A stretch of 64,000 bases of DNA, taken from JAICXG01 sp963801255. Lineage in GTDB: Bacteria > Verrucomicrobiota > Verrucomicrobiia > Chthoniobacterales > UBA10450. A program made the translations under genes and the position numbers. The notes below the pieces were generated by a model. It had not been told where the DNA came from. It was given only the letters and a program-made list of their open reading frames with translations, and searched no databases. Where the stretch lies: positions 558,001-622,000 of the forward strand of contig CAWDEC010000012.1 in the NCBI GenBank assembly GCA_963801255.1, in the 5' to 3' direction. Shown here one piece after another: positions 56,714-64,000 of the stretch. Each line of letters starts with the position of its first letter. Within the stretch, counting starts at the first letter, position 1.

Positions 56714-58298
56714 TCCTCTGCCGGCTCGGCCAGCAGATCGCGACGAGAAACGTGACGATCGTGCCGCAGGCAATCCACCACGGGAATTCCATCATCGGGA
56801 GCCACTTTGGAGGAACGTAAAGCTGTCTTCCAAATATCCTCGCAATATCGTTAGGCAAATTGCTGATCAAGGCGACGAAAAGGAAGCCAGTGAGCATGGC
56901 GAGCGGATTGGCCCAATCCGATCCCCGTCGTTTCGTGAGCATGCCGCAGAAGAAAACGCCTAACAATGAGCCGTAGGTATAACCAAATATCCCAAGCGCG
57001 ATCGGAATAATGCGGACGTGCGGCAAAACGATCACACAATAAGACGTCGCGGAGGCAACCAGGATCATGAGGATGGAGAAGACGACCGTCGCCAGGCGAA
57101 CGGCGCGCAAACTGTCTTTCTCGGTCGCCCCGGGATTGATGTAGGGCTGATACCAGTCGCGGGTAAAACTGGTGGCGAGAGCGTTCAGCGCCGTGCTCAA
57201 CGAACCCATGGTGGTGGCAAAAATTCCGGCAACGAGCAGTCCGCGCAAACCGACCGGCATTTCATACAAGATGTAATGGCAGAAGGTCTCGTTAGGCGTT
57301 CTTGGCAGCGTCGGATCAGGATGCACCTGGTAATAGACCCAGAGGAGCAGGCCGATGGTGAGAAAAGTGAAGGCAATCGGAATATCGGCCAGGCCGGAAA
57401 GAATGAGCGAGCGCCGGCTGCGTCGCACGTCGGGCGCGGTCAACATGCGTTGCACCATGTCCTGATCGGTGCCGTGCGTGCCCATGGTAATGAAAGTCGA
57501 ACCGAAGAGTCCGGCAAAGATGGTGTATTCCACGGCGAACATTCCGACGATTTTCTGCCAGCCGTGTTTTGCCGGGTCGAGCCCGGTCGTGATGAAGTCA
57601 TGGAGATGGAATCCGCCAGTGCGCCTAACGATCTCGTCCCACCCGCCCGGAATGGAAAAGAAAAGCAACCCGACTGCAATCAGCGCGCTCCCAAACATGA
57701 TTGTCGCCTGAATGAAGTCCGTCCAGATGACCGCTTTGATCCCGCCCAGGGTCGTGTAGATGGCCGTCAAAATGACAATCGCGATTGTCGAAAGGACGTA
57801 GATCCAGAGCGTTTGCGTGGGCCCCGGACGAACGCCCATGATCATCTCGTAACCGAGGGCGAGCGCGATCGCGCCGACGTAAAGCCGCGCGCCCGACGCG
57901 AGCAGGCGAGTGATCATGAACACGGAAGAGGCAGCGTTCTTGGTCCGCGTCCCAAAGCGAGCGGTTAGGTATTCGTAGATCGAGAAGACTTTGTAGTCGT
58001 AGTAGGGTTTGATGAAGATATAGCTGACGAGAATGCGCGCGATGATCGTGCCGAGGGCGAGCTGGAGATAGGTGTAATTACGAAGGGCAAAACCTTCGCC
58101 GGGTGTGCCAAAAAAAGTACCGGCACTCGTCTCCGCTGCGATGATGGAAGCGAGCACCGCCCACCATGGAATACGCCGGCCGCCGAGGGCGAAGTCTTCG
58201 AGGTTATCCTCCTTTCGCCCCATGTAGAGGCCGATGAAAATAATCGTGCCAAAGTAAAAGAGGAGAACCCCGCAATCGATCAGGAGGCGCACGTTCAC
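56703..58298 (-). CDS. Sodium:solute symporter family (SSS) transporter
   Basis: About 531 residues from the GTG at 58298 (VNVRLLIDCG), since the extra 28 codons up to 58382 overlap the start of the opposite glycosylase and look non-coding. It has about 13 membrane segments. The family signature is ALGGRRIPWWAVLASIIAAETSAGTFFGTPGEGF, with SIYEYLTARFGTRTK and YTTLGGIKAVIWTDFIQATIMFG. The family imports sugars, amino acids or carboxylates with sodium. The substrate is not predictable. Motif copies lie at 56848, 57289 and 57623. Confidence 0.9.
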   Translation of the reverse strand: MNVRLLIDCGVLLFYFGTIIFIGLYMGRKEDNLEDFALGGRRIPWWAVLASIIAAETSAGTFFGTPGEGFALRNYTYLQLALGTIIARILVSYIFIKPYYDYKVFSIYEYLTARFGTRTKNAASSVFMITRLLASGARLYVGAIALALGYEMIMGVRPGPTQTLWIYVLSTIAIVILTAIYTTLGGIKAVIWTDFIQATIMFGSALIAVGLLFFSIPGGWDEIVRRTGGFHLHDFITTGLDPAKHGWQKIVGMFAVEYTIFAGLFGSTFITMGTHGTDQDMVQRMLTAPDVRRSRRSLILSGLADIPIAFTFLTIGLLLWVYYQVHPDPTLPRTPNETFCHYILYEMPVGLRGLLVAGIFATTMGSLSTALNALATSFTRDWYQPYINPGATEKDSLRAVRLATVVFSILMILVASATSYCVIVLPHVRIIPIALGIFGYTYGSLLGVFFCGMLTKRRGSDWANPLAMLTGFLFVALISNLPNDIARIFGRQLYVPPKWLPMMEFPWWIACGTIVTFLVAICWPSRQRIIE

Positions 58299-58350
58299 GG
58301 CTTGTTTGCTGCCAGAATTCGCCCCCGGCGCAAATGCTATTGTGTGCCCG

Positions 58351-59202
58351 ATGCAAATTTCCGCACCCGATTTTGATCTCACCCTGACCCTCGATTCCGG
58401 GCAGACATTTCATTGGGAGCCGTTAGGCCAGGGCTTTCTTGGATCGATTGGTGAGAGGGCGGTCTATGTCGAGCAAAGAGGTAAGGAACTTCTCGTTAGG
58501 CCAAATGGAGCGACGAGGGATTGTGCGCGCTATTTCTCACTCGACCATCCGCTGCCCGCGATTTGCGCATCACTGCCTACCGATCCGGCAATGCAAGCCG
58601 CAGCTCTGTTTTGTCGTGGCCTGCGTATCATGCGGCAGCCGCGCTGGGAATGCCTGGCCACATTTATCACTTCTTCCATGAAACAGGTGGCACATATCCG
58701 GCAAATCTCACTCACCTTGCGGCAGCGCTTCGGCAAGCGCCGCTCGCTGGGCAAGAATACGGTTTTCACTTATCCCTCCGCGGAACGAATCGCCGGACTC
58801 AACGAAACCATCTTGCGGAGCTGCGCCCTTGGTTATCGCGCGAAGAACCTTCTCGCTACCGCGCGCCTGGTTGCTTCGGACGAAGTGAAGCTCGAGGCGC
58901 TTGACGAGCTGCCGGACGAGAAATTGCGCGCCAAGCTCTGTACGCTGCCCGGAGTCGGCATCAAGGTCGCCAATTGCGTCATGCTTTTTGCCTACGAACG
59001 GCTGCGCGCGTTCCCGATTGACGTTTGGGTCGAGCGCGTCCTGCACGAGAAATATTTCCCCGGTCGCCACAAACCAACTGCTACTCAGCTGCGCGAGTTT
59101 GCAGCGCACCATTTCGGCGAGCACGGCGGCTACGCTCAGCAATACCTTTTCCATCATGCGCGCAAGACCACGCCGCGTCGGTTGTCACGTGGGGTGAGGT
59201 GA
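58351..59202 (+). CDS. 8-oxoguanine DNA glycosylase/AP lyase (OGG1-like, HhH-GPD)
   Basis: 283 residues from the ATG at 58351 (MQISAPDFDL); the frame is open to 58306. The OGG N-terminal domain phrase LTLDSGQTFHWEPLGQGFLGSI precedes the HhH-GPD region: FITSSMKQVAHIRQI, LGYRAKNLL, LPGVGIKVANCVMLFAYERLRAFPIDVWV, with the catalytic Lys in GIK and Asp in PID. It removes oxidised guanine from DNA. The start codons of this gene and the symporter diverge by 52 nt. Confidence 0.88.
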   Translation: MQISAPDFDLTLTLDSGQTFHWEPLGQGFLGSIGERAVYVEQRGKELLVRPNGATRDCARYFSLDHPLPAICASLPTDPAMQAAALFCRGLRIMRQPRWECLATFITSSMKQVAHIRQISLTLRQRFGKRRSLGKNTVFTYPSAERIAGLNETILRSCALGYRAKNLLATARLVASDEVKLEALDELPDEKLRAKLCTLPGVGIKVANCVMLFAYERLRAFPIDVWVERVLHEKYFPGRHKPTATQLREFAAHHFGEHGGYAQQYLFHHARKTTPRRLSRGVR

Positions 59203-59288
59203 GATACCTTTGCGCCTGAAAAACTCATCGGCGACCCAACCGACGGTCTGGTTAGGCGGCGCCGTTTTCTCATGGTCGTAGTGCAATA

Positions 59289-60299
59289 ATGCGATCGAAT
59301 CGCGAACAACGAAAAATATGGTGGGCTGTCCTTGCCTCCATCGTGGCCCATCTTCTGGTCGGGTTGTCTCTGGCTGCTTTTGGCGGGAGCCGCACCGAAA
59401 TGGACTTGCCCGTGGAGGAGCCTCCGCCGCAGCTCACCATTATGCAGGAACCCGAGCCCACGCCACCGCCACTCGTGCCTAAACACGCGCCGATGACGAC
59501 GGTCGATGAGTCGCGCAAATCCAAAGAGGTTCCAAAAGAGAAAACTTTTGAGGCAAACGAGAATTCGATTGCTGCAGCAGAGAAGGCGGCGACGACAGAT
59601 AATCCGCTTCCGGGGCAAGATGGAAAGGACCGGCCATTCATGAACCTGGAAGAGCATCCAAACTCGTTTGGCTCGGCTGGAGCGGCGCCGCAACCGACGC
59701 CTTCTCCTACCGCTCCACCGGAAAAGCAACCGACTCCAAGCGAGAAGGCGCAAACCGCCGCGGCCACGCCTCCGCCCGATCAGCTCGCGCTCTTAACCCA
59801 AACACCGACGCCGGTCCCCTCGCCGGCTGCCGAAGAAGAAACGACCGAGCCGCCTGTTCCCACTCCAACGCCGACACCAACTCCGGAACTGACCCCGCCT
59901 TCTCCGGCGTCGAGTTATCGGGACTTGCAACAGAAAACGATCATCCGCGGCGGGATCAACAACCGCGGACACTCTTCGGTGAATGCCGTTGGGACGCCCT
60001 TGGGCCGATACAAGAAACTCCTCGAAGATGCGGTCGGCTCCCGCTGGTATCACTACACGGCGGCGAAAATGGATATCATCAGCATTGGCACTACGAGAGT
60101 CACCTTCAACATCAACGCCGACGGCACGGTCGAAAATCTGCGCATGCTAGAGAATACTGGGAATGAGGCGTCGGCCAGCATCGCCCTTCGCTCGATACAG
60201 GAAACGAAATTTCCGCCCATCCCTGAGGATCTGCGCGCTACCTTGCCCGATGGTCGCTTTACAATGGAAGAATCCTTCACGATTTTCGCCAATCGATGA
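59289..60299 (+). CDS. TonB/TolA-like energy transducer of the second Exb-type system
   Basis: 336 residues. N-terminal anchor KIWWAVLASIVAHLLVGLSLAAFGG, a long Pro/Thr/Glu-rich spacer with TPTPTPTPELTPPSP, then a C-terminal domain YKKLLEDAVGSRWYHYTAAKMDIIS ... VTFNINADGTVENLRMLENTGNEASASIALRSI, resembling TolA/TonB C-termini. It couples to the ExbB/ExbD pair that follows: its stop overlaps the ExbB ATG by 4 nt (60296-60299). This set is more TolA-like than the TonB at 45363. Confidence 0.85.
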   Translation: MRSNREQRKIWWAVLASIVAHLLVGLSLAAFGGSRTEMDLPVEEPPPQLTIMQEPEPTPPPLVPKHAPMTTVDESRKSKEVPKEKTFEANENSIAAAEKAATTDNPLPGQDGKDRPFMNLEEHPNSFGSAGAAPQPTPSPTAPPEKQPTPSEKAQTAAATPPPDQLALLTQTPTPVPSPAAEEETTEPPVPTPTPTPTPELTPPSPASSYRDLQQKTIIRGGINNRGHSSVNAVGTPLGRYKKLLEDAVGSRWYHYTAAKMDIISIGTTRVTFNINADGTVENLRMLENTGNEASASIALRSIQETKFPPIPEDLRATLPDGRFTMEESFTIFANR

Positions 60300-61024
60300 G
60301 CACACTCTTCCTCGCTGAGGCCACAAACCCGGTGCAATCCATGATCGATTTTCTCCTGCGCGGTGGCCTTTTTATGTGGCCGTTGCTCATCTGTTCGATT
60401 GTCGCACTGACCGTAATCATCCTTCGCTCCATCGCGCTGCGGCGGAAAAACGTGCTCCCGCTCGTGATTGAGAGCGAGATCGAGCGGCTTTCGCCCGGTG
60501 GCAACCCGGAGCGGCTAGCGCGCATTGTGCGCGAAGATGATTCCTCGCTCGCCCGAATCGCTCGTGTTGCTTTGCAGCATCTGCGTGCGCCGCGCGGCGA
60601 GAATGTCGATGCCGTAGAAACTCGCGCACGCCACGAGATGGTGATTTTGGAGCGCGGGCTTATCGTGCTCGAAATCATCACAGGCATCGCGCCATTGTTA
60701 GGGTTGATCGGCGCCGTCTCTGGTTTAGTTCATGTCTTTTCACACCTCGGCCTCAGCGGCGGCACGGCCGACACGAAGATTATCGCCCTCGGAATTGCCG
60801 AAGCGCTCAACGCCACGGTCTTCGGTCTCTCGATCGCCGTCCCGACCCTGATCGCCTTCAGTTATTTTTCGAAAAAGGTCGAAGTGATGTCGGTGGAAAT
60901 GGAAACGCTCGTCGTGGAGCTGATCAGTAAATGCTATTACGGGCGCGTGCCGGAAGGAATGCCCGCACGTATCGCCACCGTGCCGTCTCCGGCGATGGCA
61001 CACGCGCCGACACCGGTGACCTAG
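60296..61024 (+). CDS. exbB: ExbB/TolQ/MotA-family protein, second system
   Basis: 242 residues. Core landmarks: GGLFMWPLLICSIVALTVIILRSIALRR, IVLEIITGIAPLLGLIGAVSGL and GIAEALNATVFGLSIAVPTLIAFSYF. It lacks the signal peptide and Ala/Pro extension of the ExbB at 43877. ATG overlaps the stop of the TonB/TolA-like gene. Its partner ExbD follows after 78 nt. Confidence 0.93.
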   Translation: MSTLFLAEATNPVQSMIDFLLRGGLFMWPLLICSIVALTVIILRSIALRRKNVLPLVIESEIERLSPGGNPERLARIVREDDSSLARIARVALQHLRAPRGENVDAVETRARHEMVILERGLIVLEIITGIAPLLGLIGAVSGLVHVFSHLGLSGGTADTKIIALGIAEALNATVFGLSIAVPTLIAFSYFSKKVEVMSVEMETLVVELISKCYYGRVPEGMPARIATVPSPAMAHAPTPVT

Positions 61025-61102
61025 GAGATTGCGAAACTTGCCAATTTCCAGTTGTCAGTTGCAGAACGGCCGGCGCCAAACGTTTACGCCATTGGCAGAC
61101 CA

Positions 61103-61513
61103 ATGAAATTCGCCGTTCGCAAGCGCCGCGCTCCCACGATTATCATCGTTTCGCTGGTCGATATTCTGACCATCCTGCTCATCTTTTTCGTCGTCTCGAC
61201 CACGTTTAAAAAAGACCAGCCGGAAGTGGAGATTAACCTTCCGGAATCCAAGACCTCGACTAACAAACCTTCTGAGCTGGAACACGCCATCGTGAGCGTG
61301 GACTCCAAGGACGAAGTGAAACTCGACGGCAAAACCATCGCAGTCGATCAACTTCAGGAAGGAATTAACAACTTATCGGCGACGCGAAAAGGCACGCTCA
61401 TTCTTAAAGCGGACGAAAAGGCTTCCTTCGGCATCATCATCAAAGTGATGGATGCCTTGAAGCTTGCCGGTGTGAAAAATCTCCCGGCGTTTACGCAATC
61501 GCCTGGCAAATGA
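61103..61513 (+). CDS. exbD: ExbD/TolR protein, second system
   Basis: 136 residues from the ATG at 61103; an upstream frame to 61052 is unlikely. Membrane segment with functional Asp: IIIVSLVDILTILLIFFVVSTTF. Periplasmic part ELEHAIVSVDSKDEVKLDGKTI. Its stop overlaps the def start by 4 nt (ATGA, 61510-61513). Confidence 0.92.
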   Translation: MKFAVRKRRAPTIIIVSLVDILTILLIFFVVSTTFKKDQPEVEINLPESKTSTNKPSELEHAIVSVDSKDEVKLDGKTIAVDQLQEGINNLSATRKGTLILKADEKASFGIIIKVMDALKLAGVKNLPAFTQSPGK

Positions 61514-62067
61514 AGTTGCCGATCGTTCGTTATGGCGATCCGATTCTACGCGCGAAAGGAAAACGCGTGCTGGCGATTGATGATCATTTGCGTGAACTGG
61601 CGACCAACATGCTCGAAACCATGCACGAAGCGCACGGTGTCGGTCTCGCTGCACAGCAGGTGGGCGAAGCGCTGCAGTTGACTGTGCTTGATGTCTCGGG
61701 TGCAGAGGATCAGGCCAGCACCATCAAACTAAACGGCGTGGAAGCGGACCCAAACTCATCCATGCCGCTGGTGCTCGTGAATCCGGAATTGTCGTTAGGC
61801 GAAGAGAGTGGTTTGGATGTAGAAGGGTGCCTCAGTTTCCCTGAGATCACCGCTGATATCCGACGTGCGCTCTCCGTCACCGTGCGCGCCCAAAACCTAG
61901 AAGGCGATCCGATCCACATCGACGCAACAGGCCTTCTGGCGCGGGCGCTTCAGCATGAAATCGATCACCTCAACGGGATTCTGTTCATCGACCGAATGAG
62001 CGCGGCCACCAAGGTAGCGCTGCGCAGCCGGCTGAAGCGGTTGCAGCGAGAAAATGCGCCTCGTTAG
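61510..62067 (+). CDS. def: Peptide deformylase
   Basis: 185 residues. All three family motifs: GVGLAAQQVG, EGCLSFPE (metal Cys) and LQHEIDHLNGILFIDRM (HExxH). It removes the formyl group from new polypeptides using iron or zinc. It is coupled to the ExbD gene by a 4-nt overlap. The TAG stop lies inside a TCGTTAGGC motif (62061-62069); another copy is at 61792. Confidence 0.96.
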   Translation: MKLPIVRYGDPILRAKGKRVLAIDDHLRELATNMLETMHEAHGVGLAAQQVGEALQLTVLDVSGAEDQASTIKLNGVEADPNSSMPLVLVNPELSLGEESGLDVEGCLSFPEITADIRRALSVTVRAQNLEGDPIHIDATGLLARALQHEIDHLNGILFIDRMSAATKVALRSRLKRLQRENAPR

Positions 62068-62132
62068 GCAAGCTCGACTTCATTTTCTCGCGCGTTAGTT
62101 GCGCAATTTTCCAACCGGTTCACGCTGAGAAG

Positions 62133-62660
62133 ATGGCCACGCAACCGCAAGCTCGAGAACTCGAGTGGGAAGTGCTCCCTCCAGAGGAGAAAAAGCAACG
62201 AAGCGATCTGGAAACGCTTTTTCGCTGGCTCGCCCTGGTCATGGACGATCTCCTCCGCTTACCCGGAACGCGCTTCCGCTTCGGGCTCGATCCCCTCATA
62301 GGGCTTTTGCCTGGTCTCGGTGACACCGGCTCGGCGATTATTTCTGCGTTGGCGTTGGTCGCCGCTGCGCGTCGCGGGCTGCCAAAGATTCTTCTCGTCC
62401 GCATGTCGCTCAACATCCTGATCAATGAAGCAGTTGGCATCATTCCAATCGTTGGCGACGCGTTCTCTTTTTGGTTCAAATCGAACGCGCGCAATTACGA
62501 ACTACTCAAACGCCACACCGCCGCCCCGCGCCGCTCTACGACAGGCGATTGGGTTTTCGTCTGGCTCGTTCTTGCCGCGCTTGCGCTTATTCTCGTCGTT
62601 AGTCTGGCGGTCAGCTTTTGGCTGATTTCGGCAATCCTCCACCTGCTGGGCCGCCGTTAA
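62133..62660 (+). CDS. DUF4112 membrane protein
   Basis: 175 residues. Family phrases: LDPLIGLLPGLGDTGSAIISALALVAAARRGLP and INEAVGIIPIVGDAFSFWFKSNARNYELLKRH. There are two weak helical hydrophobic segments and one strong C-terminal segment (WVFVWLVLAALALILVVSLAVSFWL). Function unknown. It converges on the partial glnE. Confidence 0.85.
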   Translation: MATQPQARELEWEVLPPEEKKQRSDLETLFRWLALVMDDLLRLPGTRFRFGLDPLIGLLPGLGDTGSAIISALALVAAARRGLPKILLVRMSLNILINEAVGIIPIVGDAFSFWFKSNARNYELLKRHTAAPRRSTTGDWVFVWLVLAALALILVVSLAVSFWLISAILHLLGRR

Positions 62661-62705
62661 CAAAATGCGGGATGCTTGCGAAGGAAGTCCTGCCTTCGGT
62701 CGACC

Positions 62706-64000
62706 CTAGTCCGCCAGATAACGCAGACGAAGCGAACGAATAACTTCGCGCGCGCGGCCATAAGGAGCGCGAAACTCCGCGACGTTTGCAAATCGGAGCC
62801 GTCGCACAAAGCGCATTTCCTCGTCATGGGTTCGCGGCAGAGTCGACACGCTGCGAAATTGCCAACGGCGCAAGACCGATTCACAGCCGCGCAGGAAAGT
62901 GTAGGCCTCCGCGAGGTTGGCGGCGTCATTGGTCTCAAAAATCTCGTTCGCCGAAAGCTTCGCGACTGCGCTTAACGAGTTCGGCTCCCAAACGCGATGC
63001 TGCATTTGCAATCCCTGAATCAGGAACTCAGCCTCGACCATTCCGCCAACTCCAGTCTTAAAATCGAAGAAATCGTTTCCGCTGCCGCGCTCGTTCGCGA
63101 TGCGCATGAGCATGTTTTGAATTTGCCTGACAAGGTCCGTTTTCCTGCCCGCCTCGCGCCAGAGTTCCTTCGCCAGCGCTTCAAAATCAAAACGCTGCGG
63201 ACCGGCAATTCCGCGCGCTCGAGTGAGTGATTGCAGTTCCCAAAATTGCGCCCGTTTTTCGTAATAGTTGCGCAACGTTTCGAGTGAGCAGACAAGCGGA
63301 CCTTTTTCACCCTCCGGCCGCAAGCGCGCGTCAATCTTGGAGAAACTTCCCTCCGCCGTGGACAGCGACATTTCGCCAATCAAGTTTTGCGCGGGTCGTG
63401 GATCGTCGCCGATGAAGATGACGTCGAGATCCGCACCGTAACCGATTTCACGACCGCCAAATTTTCCGAGCGCAATGATGGTCAGTGCACCCTCTGGATT
63501 GAGGAGATGATCGACCTGAATGAGGCACGCTTCGGAGAGATCGTTCATTTCCTCGAGCAATTGAGCGAGGGGCGCGAGGCGCAACACGTCGCGCAAAAGA
63601 ATGCGCAGTACCTCGCGTTGTCGATAGATGCGCACCGGATCGATGGCTTGTTTGGTGGCGCCTAACGACTCCAAGCGCGCCAAATGCTCAGAGACGCTAA
63701 AGGTTCGATCGAGCATCCCGCTTCGCGTTAGCTCCTCCAGCCATTGCGGACGACGAATAAGCCAACTGCCGGCTGCTTCACTCGCGTCGAAAGTTTTCAC
63801 CAGCAACTCCAGCAAACGCGGATTCGCGACGAGCAATTCGAAAAGAAGGCTGCGAAAACCGTAGGCTTCGACGAAGCGGAGAAACTGGGTCAGCGTGACG
63901 TCAGGATCTGCCGTGCGGCCAAGCCGGCCAAGGAGAAGCGGACGAAGTTTGCGTGAGATCTGCCTCGTGCGCGGCGCGACGTGAAGACCGGTCGCGCTTC
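62706..64000 (-). CDS. glnE: Glutamate-ammonia-ligase adenylyltransferase-like protein (GlnE), N-terminal part cut by window
   Basis: The frame is open to the right window edge, so the visible 431 codons are the C-terminal part. A nucleotidyltransferase domain: IIALGKFGGREIGYGADLDVIFIGDD with the G-G-x(n)-D-x-D metal site, SKIDARLRPEGEKGPLV, SLTRARGIAG, and the post-domain helix GVGGMVEAEFLIQGLQMQH. GlnE adds or removes AMP on glutamine synthetase under PII control. Because the N-terminal half is missing, it cannot be seen whether both catalytic domains are present. Motif copy at 63660. Confidence 0.88.
   Translation of the reverse strand, partial: SATGLHVAPRTRQISRKLRPLLLGRLGRTADPDVTLTQFLRFVEAYGFRSLLFELLVANPRLLELLVKTFDASEAAGSWLIRRPQWLEELTRSGMLDRTFSVSEHLARLESLGATKQAIDPVRIYRQREVLRILLRDVLRLAPLAQLLEEMNDLSEACLIQVDHLLNPEGALTIIALGKFGGREIGYGADLDVIFIGDDPRPAQNLIGEMSLSTAEGSFSKIDARLRPEGEKGPLVCSLETLRNYYEKRAQFWELQSLTRARGIAGPQRFDFEALAKELWREAGRKTDLVRQIQNMLMRIANERGSGNDFFDFKTGVGGMVEAEFLIQGLQMQHRVWEPNSLSAVAKLSANEIFETNDAANLAEAYTFLRGCESVLRRWQFRSVSTLPRTHDEEMRFVRRLRFANVAEFRAPYGRAREVIRSLRLRYLAD

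Noticed and set aside
57018..57968. A 316-codon plus-strand open frame
   Set aside because: It is antisense to the sodium symporter, is made up of hydrophilic Arg/Gly/Asp-rich sequence and has no recognisable domain.

Overview
The window is a 64 kb piece of a GC-rich bacterial chromosome, most likely from a soil Verrucomicrobiota (Spartobacteria/Chthoniobacterales type). This is inferred from the gene mix: zinc-ribbon Ser/Thr kinases with TolB-like and TPR modules next to an ECF-like sigma factor, a secreted protein with autotransporter-associated beta-strand repeats, two ExbB/ExbD/TonB systems, DUF1460, DUF1684, DUF1223 and DUF4112 proteins, and a TreS-maltokinase fusion. No rRNA or tRNA gene and no CRISPR array was seen. 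One tmRNA gene is present.

Layout. 1-1.1 kb: 3' part of a CcsA-type cytochrome c assembly protein. 1.35-7.8 kb: a leftward module of an ECF-like sigma factor, an intact receptor-like kinase with TPRs, and a full-length but decayed second kinase copy. 7.95-8.31 kb: ssrA (tmRNA). 8.4-15.1 kb: a candidate lipid/polyketide-type cluster (LPLAT acyltransferase, ACP, two KAS III-like proteins of which one lacks the active cysteine, a flavin halogenase-like protein, a secreted beta-propeller), ending at a degenerate second copy of the ssrA 3' end. 15.2-16.8 kb: a glycosyltransferase-like protein and a sulfotransferase. 16.9-21.2 kb: an Rrf2 regulator, an SsuABC-like transporter and two HPr-like proteins; two of the promoters carry the same paired operator. 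21.2-30.7 kb: DUF1460, a universal stress protein, RarA, an M20 peptidase, the beta-strand-repeat protein and a family-B DNA polymerase. 31-43.7 kb: a sulfotransferase, DUF1223, DUF1684, TreS-maltokinase, a TIM-barrel-like secreted protein, KamA, HtrA, a NAGPA-domain protein and an FAH-family enzyme. 43.9-46.4 kb: ExbB-ExbD-TonB-ExbD. 46.5-56.2 kb: housekeeping genes (RdgB, LeuRS, MscL, PdeM, a 3D lipoprotein, GalE, HisRS, AspRS). 56.3-64 kb: DUF4870, a sodium:solute symporter, an OGG-like glycosylase, TonB-ExbB-ExbD-Def, DUF4112 and partial GlnE.

The main unexplained signal is a non-palindromic 9-mer, TCGTTAGGC (reverse complement GCCTAACGA). I counted 39 exact copies by eye, where about 0.5 is expected for random sequence. 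They occur in both orientations and in different codon frames, and three times the motif supplies a stop codon. It behaves like an uptake-sequence-type or other genome-wide DNA signal. It is absent from 7.65 to 20.95 kb. The left edge of that gap lies close to ssrA, and the ssrA 3'-end remnant at 15.1 kb lies inside it, which together suggest an acquired island.
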